A stretch of DNA of 64,000 nucleotides from an uncultured Alphaproteobacteria bacterium (GTDB lineage Bacteria > Pseudomonadota > Alphaproteobacteria > Rhodobacterales > Rhodobacteraceae): assembly GCA_902576905.1 (NCBI GenBank), contig CACGWW010000007.1:1-64000 (forward strand), given 5' to 3'. The notes under the pieces were generated by a model. It was given only the letters and a program-made list of their open reading frames with translations, did not search any database and had not been told where the DNA came from. Both the position numbers and the translations under genes were made by a program. Of this stretch, positions 18,179 through 28,132 are shown piece by piece (the stretch's first letter is position 1; every line of letters starts with the position of its first letter).

Positions 18179-19468
18179 CTAGCCTAGCTTTTTTATTTTA
18201 ATTTTTGTTATACGATTTCCTTTTCTCTTTAATATTTCATATCGAAATCCATTAAAAATAAAAATTTGTTTTTCAGAGGGTATTGACTGTGCTTCATGTA
18301 TCACAAGACCTGCAACTGTGTTAGCTTCCTCATCAGGGATATTCCAGTCTCTATACCTATTAAGATCTCTAATAGTCATATTCCCTTCAACTATTAATGA
18401 GTTGTCATTAAGCTCCTTTACCTGTTGTTCAATCACATCGTGCTCGTCACTAATTTGACCTACTATTTCTTCTAAAATGTCTTCTAACGTTATCAGCCCT
18501 CTCAGGTCACCATACTCATCCACCACTAGTGCAAAGTGTGATTTTCTTTTTAAGAATTGTTTCATTTGTTGATCAAGAGTAGTGGTCTCTGGAACAAAAT
18601 AAGGTTTCATTGCAACCTCAAGTATATTCATATCATTTACATTGAATCTTCTTGTAGACTGCCCAAGCCCAAATCCCTTGAATGATCTTAAGACATCCTT
18701 TGCATGAAGTACCCCAATCACATTTTCGGGGTTGTCTTCATAGATTGGAAGTCTGGTGTAAGGAGAATTTAAACACTTCTCAAAAATCTCATTAGGGGAA
18801 CTAGTAGTGCTTATCATTTCGATTTGACTGCGATGTAGCATGATTTCTTCTACTTCTCGATTGCCAAGGTCCAAAGCTCCCAGCAGAATATCTCTTGCTT
18901 CTTTCTGCACTGCCCCTTCCGAGTGATGAAGCGATATAGCGCCTGCTATTTCCTCGGTTGCCATTTCTTCGATGTTATCGTCGGACTTAACTCCAAAAGC
19001 GTTGAAAGTAATTCTTACAAAAAATCTTATTGCTTTAATAAAAGGAGTAAAGGCAAACACAAAGAACCTGACTAAACCTGCAACCCTTATTGAAACGCCT
19101 TCTGGGTTGGTAATCGCGTAAGTTTTGGGCATAATTTCAGCAAAGACTAATATTAAAAAGGTCATAGTAAATGTAGCTATTATGACACCATTCTCTTGAA
19201 ATAGTGATGTAAAGAGAGAAGTTGCAAGAGAGGTTGCAAGAATATTCACTAAATTATTTCCTAATAACAATGCTCCGAGCAAGCTCTCACCATTTTCCTT
19301 TAAAGCTAATGCTCTTGTTGCCATTTTTGAACCCTTGGCTTTCAGTGCAGTTAGTTTGGCTTTACTTGCTCCTGTAAGAGCTGTTTCAGATCCAGAGAAA
19401 AAAGCCGAAATAATTAGCAGGCTAGCAATTGATATTGATACTAACCAAAAATTCGTGTCAATAAGCAT
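18179..19468 (-). CDS. CNNM/CorC-type membrane protein (DUF21-CBS-CorC_HlyC)
   Basis: A 429-residue inner-membrane protein. Order: DUF21 transmembrane domain (residues 1-190, starting with FFSGSETALTGAS), paired CBS domains (about 200-335), and a CorC_HlyC transporter-associated domain to the end. Members are linked to Mg2+/Co2+ homeostasis and older literature calls them hemolysins. It converges with the ketosynthase gene 3 nt away. It could form a unit with xerD upstream (34-nt gap). Confidence 0.87.
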   Translation of the reverse strand: MLIDTNFWLVSISIASLLIISAFFSGSETALTGASKAKLTALKAKGSKMATRALALKENGESLLGALLLGNNLVNILATSLATSLFTSLFQENGVIIATFTMTFLILVFAEIMPKTYAITNPEGVSIRVAGLVRFFVFAFTPFIKAIRFFVRITFNAFGVKSDDNIEEMATEEIAGAISLHHSEGAVQKEARDILLGALDLGNREVEEIMLHRSQIEMISTTSSPNEIFEKCLNSPYTRLPIYEDNPENVIGVLHAKDVLRSFKGFGLGQSTRRFNVNDMNILEVAMKPYFVPETTTLDQQMKQFLKRKSHFALVVDEYGDLRGLITLEDILEEIVGQISDEHDVIEQQVKELNDNSLIVEGNMTIRDLNRYRDWNIPDEEANTVAGLVIHEAQSIPSEKQIFIFNGFRYEILKRKGNRITKIKIKKLG

Positions 19469-19502
19469 AATTTATTCCTTTCCTACATACTTACGTATAT
19501 CT

Positions 19503-20432
19503 TTATATGTTTTTAAAATCTTTTTTAGCAAAAGGGTGATTTTCTTGAACACTTCTTATCATTTTTTCATCTAGAATATGGGTATAAATCTCAGTGGTGC
19601 TAAGGTTTTTGTGACCAAGAAGGGTTTGTATCACTCTTAGATCGGCACCATTTGACAATAAATGGGATGCGAATGCATGTCGGATTTTGTGCGGGGAAAC
19701 GAAACGCGGGTTTAGTCCTGCAAATCTCGCAATTTTTTTAATAATCAAGAAAAATCTCTCTCTATTCAAATAGCCATTTTTTGATCTTGAAGGAAATAAA
19801 AAATCACTTTCATAAAACGCAATGTTGGTTTTTTTTAACTCCGCCAAATATTTTTTAATCGCTGATATGGCTAATCCCGAAATCGGGACCATACGTTCTT
19901 TATTTCCTTTACCTTTAATTAATATTATTTCTGGCGTTCCAATAAAAAGTGATTTTCGTAGTGAAACGAGTTCACTAACTCTCATCCCACTTGCATAAAG
20001 AATTTCAATCAAAGCTTTGTTTCTTGTTTTCTCAAGTTTATTTTTTCCTACTTTACTTGCAGAGTTCAATATTTTTAGCACCTCTTCTTCAGATAAAAAG
20101 CCGGGTATTTTTTTTGCTTTTTTAAAGTTTTTTATATCCTCACATGGGTTCCGATCAAGCAAACCTTCCTTTATTAAAAATTTAAAAAATTGTTTTATAG
20201 TAGATAATCTTCTTGAAATAGTATTATCTGCAAAGTGCCTTTCTCTTTGATTTTGGAAAAATTTGTTAATATCGTCTTTTTTAAGTGTTTCAACATTTAA
20301 GTTTTTTTCTTTAATAAAAGTAAAGAAAATCTTTAGATCCGCTCTGTATGAAGACGCTGTATTCAGGCTCATATTTTTTTCAGTTACCAGACTTAGTAGA
20401 AAGTCCGATGATATGTTGTCGACATTTTTCAT
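19503..20432 (-). CDS. xerD: Tyrosine recombinase XerD
   Basis: A 309-residue Xer recombinase that resolves chromosome dimers at dif. The N-terminal SAM-like domain covers residues 1-100. The catalytic set is complete: Arg151 (ASGMRVSEL), a Lys in the GKGNKER hairpin near 175, His248-x-x-Arg251, His274 (LLGHKNLSTT) and Tyr283. No extra alpha helix of integron integrases is visible. Its start overlaps the end of the 529-aa gene upstream by 4 nt, implying translational coupling. Confidence 0.9.
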   Translation of the reverse strand: MKNVDNISSDFLLSLVTEKNMSLNTASSYRADLKIFFTFIKEKNLNVETLKKDDINKFFQNQRERHFADNTISRRLSTIKQFFKFLIKEGLLDRNPCEDIKNFKKAKKIPGFLSEEEVLKILNSASKVGKNKLEKTRNKALIEILYASGMRVSELVSLRKSLFIGTPEIILIKGKGNKERMVPISGLAISAIKKYLAELKKTNIAFYESDFLFPSRSKNGYLNRERFFLIIKKIARFAGLNPRFVSPHKIRHAFASHLLSNGADLRVIQTLLGHKNLSTTEIYTHILDEKMIRSVQENHPFAKKDFKNI

Positions 20433-22018
20433 TTGTTACGAACCAATTTTTTCAAGGTATTTAAAGCTATTAGCTCGACCGAAATTTCGTTCACTAAATC
20501 AATAAGTCCAATTTTTGTCAGCATGCTTAAGCTCAGTTTCAACTCTTCGAACTCAGTTGAAAGGCCATTTTCTAGTAGATTTAAACTTTCTAATAGAATT
20601 AATCCCTTTTCCATTTGAGCACCAAGGTTTCTATTTGTAGGAAAACTTTTTTTAATTATTTCTATGTTTAGCTTTTTTACTAACTCGCAGAGCCTAGAAT
20701 CTGTTTCATGTTTTATGAACACCTTTTTTTTAATATCTATTAAGCAGTTTATATCAGGATTACTTGATTCCATCATAAAATACTCATTGGTCATGCCATC
20801 AGTTAGACTAAGTAGAGCAATGACCAGATCTTTCAGTCTTTTGTCATCAGAAAAATATAAATTTTTTAGTTCATCTACGTATTCATTAGACAGATGCACT
20901 AGTAATTTTTTTTTTTGAAATACTTTCGTAGCTTGTTTAAGAGCTAAAAGTTTTCTGTATTCGCTATCGCTATTAAAAGCCCGCTCTAATTGCATTACAA
21001 CTATTGTTGCATCATTAGAGTTCTCTTTGTCTTCAATTAGGCTTGTTCTGTATAAGCTAAATAAAGTGTTTGCGTTGACTACATATTTTGATGCTAACTG
21101 CTCCATAGATTTAATTCGTATTTTGGAGGGAATGCCTAATAAACTAAATGCATATGCGTATTTGTTTGGTAGTATGTCAGGAGGTATTAATTCTTTCTTG
21201 CCATGCAGTAGATAAAAACCTGTCGGACTTAGATCGTTAATCTCAATATCATAAAGTCTATTAATTTCAATGTCTGGATCTAAATAATTTAATAATAATT
21301 TTTTTTCTTTTTCATCAAATTGATTCAAAGATGAACCCACCGTAAACGCTAAAGCGGCTGCTTGCCAGTCATTTTTCCTTACCAAACATATTATTTTAAA
21401 CTGCAGCATTCCCTCAAAGTTTGGATATTTATTTGCCAAATCACAAGTTTTTGACAGTCTTCCGTTCAGAGATGCAACTTGAATTTTTCTCTTCATGAGT
21501 TCAATTGACGGCTCTTTAATATAATTTAGGATCTCTTCTACTTCATCAATTGCACCCAAATTGATAAGTTGATCAATACGTGACAATAGGAACAAATATC
21601 CCATATTCTTCACTCCTATGGAGTTTAAAGGAGGCTTTGCATCTACCAGTAAAAGTCTTTTAAAGATTTTATTAGTGGAAGTTAAAGTAAGATTAGGCAT
21701 ACTATTTAGCTTTTCCGAAAGTACTTTTTCACTTGAGTTTCTCCATAAATCACTTGGGAACTTTGTTCGCTCAATTGAGATTAACCCTATTCCATTTACG
21801 TTTACCGCTCCCAGGAAATTTTCTTTAACATTTTTTTTATCTAAAATGGAGTTTGACGATTTAGATATTAATGAGGTCTTGCCTATACCCTTATATTCTT
21901 TGGTCGCACTCTGATGCTTACTTTCATCCGAAAATGCTTCAGAGAATATTATTAATAAGACTAAAAAAAATAAGAAAAAAGCCCTAATTTGTTGATTGAT
22001 CATCGATATTGACTTCAA
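20429..22018 (-). CDS. Uncharacterised 529-aa exported helical protein
   Basis: Not recognised. It starts with a short polar stretch and a strong hydrophobic signal or anchor (FFLFFLVLLIIFSEAF, about residues 13-28). The rest is a long, mostly alpha-helical Leu/Lys/Glu-rich sequence with pairs of helices of TPR-like or SEL-like spacing but no signature I can name. A second ATG at codon 6 is possible. It is coupled to xerD by a 4-nt overlap, and its 5' end overlaps a tiny predicted membrane ORF. Divergent from aroK. It probably acts in the periplasm. Confidence 0.6.
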   Translation of the reverse strand: MKSISMINQQIRAFFLFFLVLLIIFSEAFSDESKHQSATKEYKGIGKTSLISKSSNSILDKKNVKENFLGAVNVNGIGLISIERTKFPSDLWRNSSEKVLSEKLNSMPNLTLTSTNKIFKRLLLVDAKPPLNSIGVKNMGYLFLLSRIDQLINLGAIDEVEEILNYIKEPSIELMKRKIQVASLNGRLSKTCDLANKYPNFEGMLQFKIICLVRKNDWQAAALAFTVGSSLNQFDEKEKKLLLNYLDPDIEINRLYDIEINDLSPTGFYLLHGKKELIPPDILPNKYAYAFSLLGIPSKIRIKSMEQLASKYVVNANTLFSLYRTSLIEDKENSNDATIVVMQLERAFNSDSEYRKLLALKQATKVFQKKKLLVHLSNEYVDELKNLYFSDDKRLKDLVIALLSLTDGMTNEYFMMESSNPDINCLIDIKKKVFIKHETDSRLCELVKKLNIEIIKKSFPTNRNLGAQMEKGLILLESLNLLENGLSTEFEELKLSLSMLTKIGLIDLVNEISVELIALNTLKKLVRNK

Positions 22019-22145
22019 TAATTACTTCACCTTTGGGAGGATCTTGTTCTACAAACAAATATAATAAAAAAGTTGAAATAAATATTATTACGGAACCTAT
22101 AATATAGTATTTTACCAATCTTAATTCGTCCTCACTAAAACCCAA
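21984..22145 (-). CDS. Possible small membrane protein ahead of the 529-aa gene
   Basis: A 53-codon frame opening with TTG and ending in TAG at 21984, overlapping the first 35 nt of the 529-aa gene in another frame. The product has an acidic start (SEDEL), a hydrophobic core of about 20 residues (from YYIIGSVII to LLYLFV) and an acidic, Pro-containing tail. Composition and position fit a bitopic membrane protein translationally linked to the next gene. Non-ATG start and small size keep confidence moderate. Confidence 0.45.
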   Translation of the reverse strand: MGFSEDELRLVKYYIIGSVIIFISTFLLYLFVEQDPPKGEVIIEVNIDDQSTN

Positions 22146-22240
22146 CTCTTTTTATATAGTAAGTTTTTGCACCAATATACGTTTTCTTTGTTATATAAAA
22201 CAAATAATTACAATGTTGATATAGTAAATGAATTTATGCA

Positions 22241-22777
22241 ATGAAACAAATTTTATCTAAATCGATAGTGTTAACAGGTTTAATGGGAAGCGGGAAAAGC
22301 GCTATTGGTAAAGTCCTTTCTAAAATGATGGGGGTCCCATTATCAGATACTGACAAAATAATTGAAAAAGAAGTTGGAAAAACAATTTATGAAATTTTTA
22401 ATGACTCAGGTGAAAAATACTTTAGGCAAGTTGAAGAAGAAGTTGTGGGTCGAGTATTAGATAAAGCTGCACACATAATTTCAACAGGTGGTGGATCTAT
22501 ATTATCTTCTAAAACAAGGAAAGCGATTAAATCAAAATCTTTTTCTATTTGGGTTCAGTGTAATGTTGATATCATATCAAAGCGTATTCACGATCAGGAA
22601 AAACGACCTCTTTTAAAGAATAAAAATATATTAGATACTTTGGTCAAGAAGAATAGAGAAAGAGTTAAGTTCTATAGACAAGCAGATACTTATATTGTCA
22701 ATGAAAACTCTAATGTAGAAATGACTGTAGAGGCCATAGTCGAAGAACTTTTGTTGAAAAAGGTGATACATAAATAA
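22241..22777 (+). CDS. aroK: Shikimate kinase
   Basis: A 178-residue P-loop kinase that phosphorylates shikimate. The Walker A G-L-M-G-S-G-K-S is at residues 13-20, followed by DTDK (shikimate binding) near 37, an STGGGS segment near 81 and the lid segment KRPLLK near 121. Its stop overlaps the aroB start by one base (TAATG), the classic aroKB pair. Confidence 0.95.
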   Translation: MKQILSKSIVLTGLMGSGKSAIGKVLSKMMGVPLSDTDKIIEKEVGKTIYEIFNDSGEKYFRQVEEEVVGRVLDKAAHIISTGGGSILSSKTRKAIKSKSFSIWVQCNVDIISKRIHDQEKRPLLKNKNILDTLVKKNRERVKFYRQADTYIVNENSNVEMTVEAIVEELLLKKVIHK

Positions 22778-23889
22778 TGATACGTAAAAAGTCTATAAAC
22801 ATTCGCTCTAAGAAAACCACTTACGATATATTGATAGGTAAAAATCTTTTTAAAGAGAAAAATAACTATCTTCAATTAGCTTTAGCGGGTAAGAAAATCG
22901 CTATAATTTCTGATAAAACTGTTCATCGCTTACAATATGCAAATTTTTTGGATCAAATAAGTGATTTAAAAGTTGATCCTCACTTATTTTTGATAGAACC
23001 AGGTGAACCTTCGAAGAATTGGAACGTTCTGAAAAAAGTTATCGATTGGCTAACTGAGCTAAATTTTGACAGGACAGATTATGTTATCGCTTTTGGTGGA
23101 GGAGTAGTCGGAGATCTAGTATCTTTAGCTGCAAGTTTATTTCGTAGAGGTATAAATTTAATTCAAGTTCCGACAACTTTATTATCTCAGGTAGATAGTT
23201 CAGTAGGAGGCAAAACAGCTGTAAATAATGGACCAGCAAAAAACTCTATTGGAACGTTTTATCATCCTAAAGTTGTTTTTTGTGATACATCTTTTTTAAG
23301 CACCTTGCCGGAGCGAGCATTTCTTGCAGGATATGCAGAGGTTTTAAAAATGGCTCTTGTTTTTGATAAGGATTTTTACAAATTTTTAACAGAAAACCAG
23401 AAGCTTATATCATCGCGAGATGAGGTAGTTTTGTTGCACATCATTGAAAAATCTCTTGGACTAAAAAGCAAGGTTGTCGAAATCGATGAAACCGAGCAGG
23501 GAGATAGAGCACTCTTAAATTTTGGTCATACCTTTGGACACGCTTTAGAGACTTATTTTAGCTACTCGGAAAAATTACTACATGGAGAAGCAGTCTCCCT
23601 CGGAATAGTTCTTGCTGCTCGTTTTTCTAAGCAAGAGGGTTATTTGAGCGAACGAAAGCTTGAGAATATAGACGAACACTTGCGTTCAATGAAACTTCCT
23701 ACCGTAACAACCCAAATTCATAATGCTAAGCTAGATATATTAAAACTGTTGACATTTATGAAACAAGACAAAAAAGTGATCGGGGACAATATTAACTTGA
23801 TTTTATTGCAAGATATAGGTAATGGCTTTATTGAAAGAAATGTGTCTTTTCAAAAATTAGAAAAATTTTTACAAGTTCAATTAAGTTAG
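22777..23889 (+). CDS. aroB: 3-dehydroquinate synthase
   Basis: A 370-residue NAD+ and metal-dependent enzyme, second step of the shikimate pathway. Visible are the FGGGVVGDL nucleotide-binding segment near residue 109, VPTTLLSQVDSSVGGKTAVN near 128-148, and the metal ligands in the FGHTFGHALE segment near 248. Coupled to aroK. An RND efflux adaptor gene begins 3 nt after the stop, so the three to four genes probably share a transcript. Confidence 0.95.
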   Translation: MIRKKSINIRSKKTTYDILIGKNLFKEKNNYLQLALAGKKIAIISDKTVHRLQYANFLDQISDLKVDPHLFLIEPGEPSKNWNVLKKVIDWLTELNFDRTDYVIAFGGGVVGDLVSLAASLFRRGINLIQVPTTLLSQVDSSVGGKTAVNNGPAKNSIGTFYHPKVVFCDTSFLSTLPERAFLAGYAEVLKMALVFDKDFYKFLTENQKLISSRDEVVLLHIIEKSLGLKSKVVEIDETEQGDRALLNFGHTFGHALETYFSYSEKLLHGEAVSLGIVLAARFSKQEGYLSERKLENIDEHLRSMKLPTVTTQIHNAKLDILKLLTFMKQDKKVIGDNINLILLQDIGNGFIERNVSFQKLEKFLQVQLS

Positions 23890-23892
23890 AGA

Positions 23893-25011
23893 ATGGTTAC
23901 CAAGCTCCATATTGATTTTAATAAACCGCTAAAACAAAAAGATAGATTATTATCAATGTTTTTGTCTAGAAAAGCAGTGGCGGGATTGATTATTTTAATA
24001 GTAGCTATCTGGATGATACCTGGTTTATTTGTTGAGAATATTGAAAAAAGTGAGGCAATAAAACGAGATGATACTGAAAAGGTGTTTGTAGTATCCGCTC
24101 AAAAAGTACAAAACCGCGATACTTACAAGGTTGTGAGAGCTAGTGGCGTGCTAAAACCAGTTTTTGAAGTTGATGTCTTAAGTAAGAAAGATGGGGAAGT
24201 AAAAGAAATAGTAAAACAACGTGGGCAGCTAGTTGAAAAAAATGATATCATACTCGAAATAGATAAGGGAACGATACTGGAACAGCTAGAGGCTGGAGAG
24301 GCTGCCTTGCGATTGGAAGAGAAAAATTACTCAATTACTGAAAGCCTATCGAAGAAAGATATGACATCGGAGTTGAATTTGGTTAGGGCTGAGGCCTCTT
24401 TGACACGAGCAAAAGCAGATATTGCCAATTTGCGAAATAATCTTAAAAACAGCACTGTTATTGCGGGTATTGGTGGAGTGCTGGAGATGTTAAATGTTGA
24501 AGCCGGTCAATTTGTCAAAAAAAATCAAAATATTGGGAAAATAATTGATCTTTCAAAAATGTTGCTATTCGCACCGGTGGCTCAAACAGACGTTTCTAAA
24601 ATATCGCTAAGTGATGAAGTTGTAGTCAATGTAACCGGAGTAGGAAATAGAAGGGGTGTGGTTAAACGTATAGCGTCTTCAGCCAGTGAGGCGACCCGAA
24701 CATTCATTGTTGAAATTGAAATTACTAATACAGACAGTTCTTTGAAGGCTGGAATGAGTGCGGAGGTTGGCATTTTAGTCGAGAAGGTTCAGGCTTTTTC
24801 GATATCTCCTGCGCACTTAGCAATTGGAGAAGATGGGTCTTTAAAGGTAAAAACAGTAAGAAATAATATTGTTTTTGAGAATGATGTTTTGTTGGTAAGA
24901 ACCTCAGGTAATTTTGCTTTGGTTTCTGGATTGCTAGATGATGATATCGTTTTAACAAATGGTCAGGCTTTCGTGAGCCCAGGAGACGAAATAGAGTATA
25001 AAATTAATTGA
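23893..25011 (+). CDS. RND efflux periplasmic adaptor (MFP family)
   Basis: A 372-residue membrane fusion protein. It has a single N-terminal membrane anchor (about residues 27-45), then lipoyl-like half-motifs (V-K-E-I-V-K-Q-R-G and V-E-A-G-Q-F-V-K), a helical hairpin, and beta-barrel and membrane-proximal domains. It bridges the inner-membrane pump encoded 10 nt downstream to an outer membrane channel not encoded in this window. Confidence 0.85.
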   Translation: MVTKLHIDFNKPLKQKDRLLSMFLSRKAVAGLIILIVAIWMIPGLFVENIEKSEAIKRDDTEKVFVVSAQKVQNRDTYKVVRASGVLKPVFEVDVLSKKDGEVKEIVKQRGQLVEKNDIILEIDKGTILEQLEAGEAALRLEEKNYSITESLSKKDMTSELNLVRAEASLTRAKADIANLRNNLKNSTVIAGIGGVLEMLNVEAGQFVKKNQNIGKIIDLSKMLLFAPVAQTDVSKISLSDEVVVNVTGVGNRRGVVKRIASSASEATRTFIVEIEITNTDSSLKAGMSAEVGILVEKVQAFSISPAHLAIGEDGSLKVKTVRNNIVFENDVLLVRTSGNFALVSGLLDDDIVLTNGQAFVSPGDEIEYKIN

Positions 25012-25021
25012 GACAAAAAAT

Positions 25022-28000
25022 ATGAAATCAATAATTGAAGGCTGCTTTAAAAGACCTGGTGCCGTAATTTTGGCCCTAGTATTGATCTTCTTTTCAGGTA
25101 TCAATGCATTCTTATCTATACCTAAAGAAGCATCACCAGACGTAGAAATTCCTGTTGCATATGTTAGTGTAGCTTACGAAGGTATATCTCCTTCTGATGC
25201 AGAAAAATTGTTAACTAAGCCACTTGAAAAACAGCTAAAAACAGTTGCAGGACTAAAAAAAATGACGTCAGCAGCAACGGAAGGTTATACATCTATAACA
25301 GTTGAGTTTGATGCAGGTGAGGATATAGATCTTGTCCTAGAGGACGTACGGCAAGCTGTCGATGATGCAAAAAAAGATTTACCAAAAAATGCAGAAGAAC
25401 CAAAGGTGACAGAAATAAGTTTGGCACTATTCCCAATCTTGTCAGTGTCTTTGTCTGGAAACGTTCCGGAGTCTTCTCTTATTAACATAGCGAATAATAT
25501 TAAAGAAAAAGTTGAAAGTGTAGCCGGTGTTCTAGAAGTAGAAGTCGGTGGTGACAGAAAAGAAGTCATTGAAATACTTATTGATGCTAGTTCTATAGAA
25601 TCTTACGGTATAAACCCACAAAACGTTATTGGTTTGGTGGCGGCTAATAATCAATTAGTAACCGCAGGTGCTATTGAAAATGAAAATGGTAGATTGGTTG
25701 TTAAAGTTCCTGGAGTTGTTGAAACATTAGATGAACTTTTTGCAATGCCTGTAAAAATTGCGGACGGCACCACCATAAATTTTGGTGATATTGCGATTAT
25801 AAGAAGAACTTTTGAAGATAAAAAAAGTTGGTCCAGAGTCAATGGTAAACCAGCTGTCGTTTTAGATATAAAAAAGAGAGTAGGATCTAATATAATTGAC
25901 GTAGTTGATGCCTCAAAAAAAGTGATCTCTGAGGAAGTGTCTAACATTCCAGGAAATATAAATGTAGATTATTTATTTGACGAATCTAAGTCAGTCAGAA
26001 ATTTACTTAATGATTTAGGTAACAACGTTTTCGCTGCAGTTTTAATCGTCTTGGTAATAGTAGTGCTGGCATTAGGAATAAAAAATGCTCTTTTAATTGG
26101 GTTTGCGATACCCAGTAGTTTTCTTCTTGGCTTTATCATTTTGAGCTACTTTGGGGTAACTATGAATATAATCGTCTTGTTTTCTCTTATACTCGTAGCA
26201 GGTATTCTGGTAGATGGAGTTATTGTTACAACAGAGTATGCTGACCGAAAAATATCTTTGGGCCATGATAGAAAAGCTGCCTACTTAGAGGGTTCGGTAA
26301 GAATGTCATGGCCTATAATAGCCTCTACAGTAACCACTTTAATGGTATTTTTTCCTTTATTGGTTTGGCCTGGTATTGTTGGTCAATTTATGAAATATTT
26401 GCCAATAACAATGATTGTAGTTTTGTCAGCATCTCTTTTGATGGCCTTGATTTTCATTCCAATATTAGGAAGCTTTCTCGGAAAAATTTCAACTGACAAA
26501 AGAACTAAAACAACGCCCCCAAAACTTTATAAAGATATTCTTAAAATCTCAGTAACACGACCGATACTTTCAATTTTTTTGGTAGGTTTATTGATAGTGG
26601 GATCTTACACGGCATATTTTTCTGCTAAATTAGGAGTGCAATTTTTCCCAGATATTGAACCAGAACAAGCAGTTGTTCAAATTCTTTCTAGGGGTGACCT
26701 GTCTGCTTCAGAAAAAAATTCTTTAGTGAAAGATACAGAGGCTTCAATTGCTAATTTAAATGGCGTAGATATAAATTTTGCAAAAACGGGGGCTGACGGC
26801 AGGACTAAAGATCTAGTGGGCTCGGTGCGAACCATTTTCTCTGATTGGGATGAACGTGAAACAGCCGCTGATTTAATGGAAAGTATGAGAGGGAGAGTTA
26901 AATTTTTAGAAGGCGCTAACATAAATATAGTAGCGCAGAAGGAAGGCCCGGGAGGGCAAGGAAAGCCGGTAAGAATTGAAATAACGGGTACTGACTTTGA
27001 TCAATTGAACAAAGCGTTATTTGTTATTAGACAGAAAATGAACAAAATAGATGGTTTTATTGATATTTCAGATAACTTGCCGTCTCCGGGCTTAGAATGG
27101 AATTTAAATATCGATAGAGAAATAGCCGCTCGACATGGTGTTACAGTTGCCAGTTTGGGCACAATGGTAAAGTTACTTACCAAAGGAGTAAAAGTTTCAG
27201 ATTACAGGCCGGACGATACGGACGAAGAGCTTGAGGTGTTTTTAAGGTATATAAAGTCTGAACGAAATTTAGATAGACTTCAGGAATTACGAGTTCCTAC
27301 ATCCGACGGAAGATATGTACCGTTGTCAGTATTTGCTGAACTTACGCCAGAAAAAAAGGGAGGCACCATTTCTCGTTTAGATGGAAACAGACTTCGATCT
27401 ATAGAGGCAAATGTGAAGGAAGGAATGCAAGCACCGTTTTTAATTGAAAAACTTAAGAGTGGAATAGAGAATGTAACTTTCCCAAAAAGTGTGAGCGTAA
27501 ACTTTGCAGGTGAGGATGAAGATATCAAGGAAACACAAGCTTTTCTTGGGCAATCCCTAGTTTTCTCTCTAGTGTTAATGTCAATTGTTTTAATGATCCA
27601 GTTTAATTCAGCATGGCAAACTATCGTAACAATGTCTGCGATCATTTTATCAACGGGCGGTATATTCTTGTTACTCTTTTTGACAGAAAGACCTTTTGGT
27701 GTCGTTATGTCCATGCTTGGTCTGATTGCACTTGCAGGTATTGTTGTAAATAATAATATTGTTTTAATTGATACCTTTAATGAATATAAAAGAAAAGGAC
27801 ATAATCATAGAGAAGCGGCTTACATGGCAGGACTTACAAGGTTTAGGCCCGTTATTCTGACAGCTATTACAACGATATTAGGCCTTGTTCCGATGGTCTT
27901 CAGTCTAACCATAAGATTTTCTGAACGAGATATACTTGTGGGAGCTCCTTCTTCTCAGTGGTGGGTCGATCTCTCTAGTACAATTGCTGGAGGGCTGACT

Positions 28001-28132
28001 TTTGCCACGTTCCTCACGCTAATAGCCACCCCAGCCTTGCTGGTGATCGGAAGGACATCAGTTTTCTCAATAAAAAATAAATTAGTCACTCTATTAAAAA
28101 CAAAGCTTAGTACCAAAACGGTATCAACTTAG
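25022..28132 (+). CDS. RND efflux pump permease (AcrB/MexB superfamily)
   Basis: A 1036-residue inner-membrane proton-driven exporter with the standard duplicated layout: TM1, large periplasmic loop, TM2-6, TM7, second loop, TM8-12. Pump signatures such as SPSDAEKLLTKPLE near the N-terminus, the VDGVIVTTEYADRK segment with TM4-region acidic residues, and VVNNNIVLIDTFNEY in TM10 are visible. It resembles the multidrug/metal-independent HAE1-like branch. Substrate unknown. Its last 4 nt overlap the convergent reactivase gene. Confidence 0.88.
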   Translation: MKSIIEGCFKRPGAVILALVLIFFSGINAFLSIPKEASPDVEIPVAYVSVAYEGISPSDAEKLLTKPLEKQLKTVAGLKKMTSAATEGYTSITVEFDAGEDIDLVLEDVRQAVDDAKKDLPKNAEEPKVTEISLALFPILSVSLSGNVPESSLINIANNIKEKVESVAGVLEVEVGGDRKEVIEILIDASSIESYGINPQNVIGLVAANNQLVTAGAIENENGRLVVKVPGVVETLDELFAMPVKIADGTTINFGDIAIIRRTFEDKKSWSRVNGKPAVVLDIKKRVGSNIIDVVDASKKVISEEVSNIPGNINVDYLFDESKSVRNLLNDLGNNVFAAVLIVLVIVVLALGIKNALLIGFAIPSSFLLGFIILSYFGVTMNIIVLFSLILVAGILVDGVIVTTEYADRKISLGHDRKAAYLEGSVRMSWPIIASTVTTLMVFFPLLVWPGIVGQFMKYLPITMIVVLSASLLMALIFIPILGSFLGKISTDKRTKTTPPKLYKDILKISVTRPILSIFLVGLLIVGSYTAYFSAKLGVQFFPDIEPEQAVVQILSRGDLSASEKNSLVKDTEASIANLNGVDINFAKTGADGRTKDLVGSVRTIFSDWDERETAADLMESMRGRVKFLEGANINIVAQKEGPGGQGKPVRIEITGTDFDQLNKALFVIRQKMNKIDGFIDISDNLPSPGLEWNLNIDREIAARHGVTVASLGTMVKLLTKGVKVSDYRPDDTDEELEVFLRYIKSERNLDRLQELRVPTSDGRYVPLSVFAELTPEKKGGTISRLDGNRLRSIEANVKEGMQAPFLIEKLKSGIENVTFPKSVSVNFAGEDEDIKETQAFLGQSLVFSLVLMSIVLMIQFNSAWQTIVTMSAIILSTGGIFLLLFLTERPFGVVMSMLGLIALAGIVVNNNIVLIDTFNEYKRKGHNHREAAYMAGLTRFRPVILTAITTILGLVPMVFSLTIRFSERDILVGAPSSQWWVDLSSTIAGGLTFATFLTLIATPALLVIGRTSVFSIKNKLVTLLKTKLSTKTVST

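Noticed and set aside
19503-20432. XerD as a candidate integron integrase for the attC-like elements
   Set aside because: It is a full-length, ordinary XerD by length and motifs, without the extra IntI segment, and lies 25 kb away in a housekeeping context.
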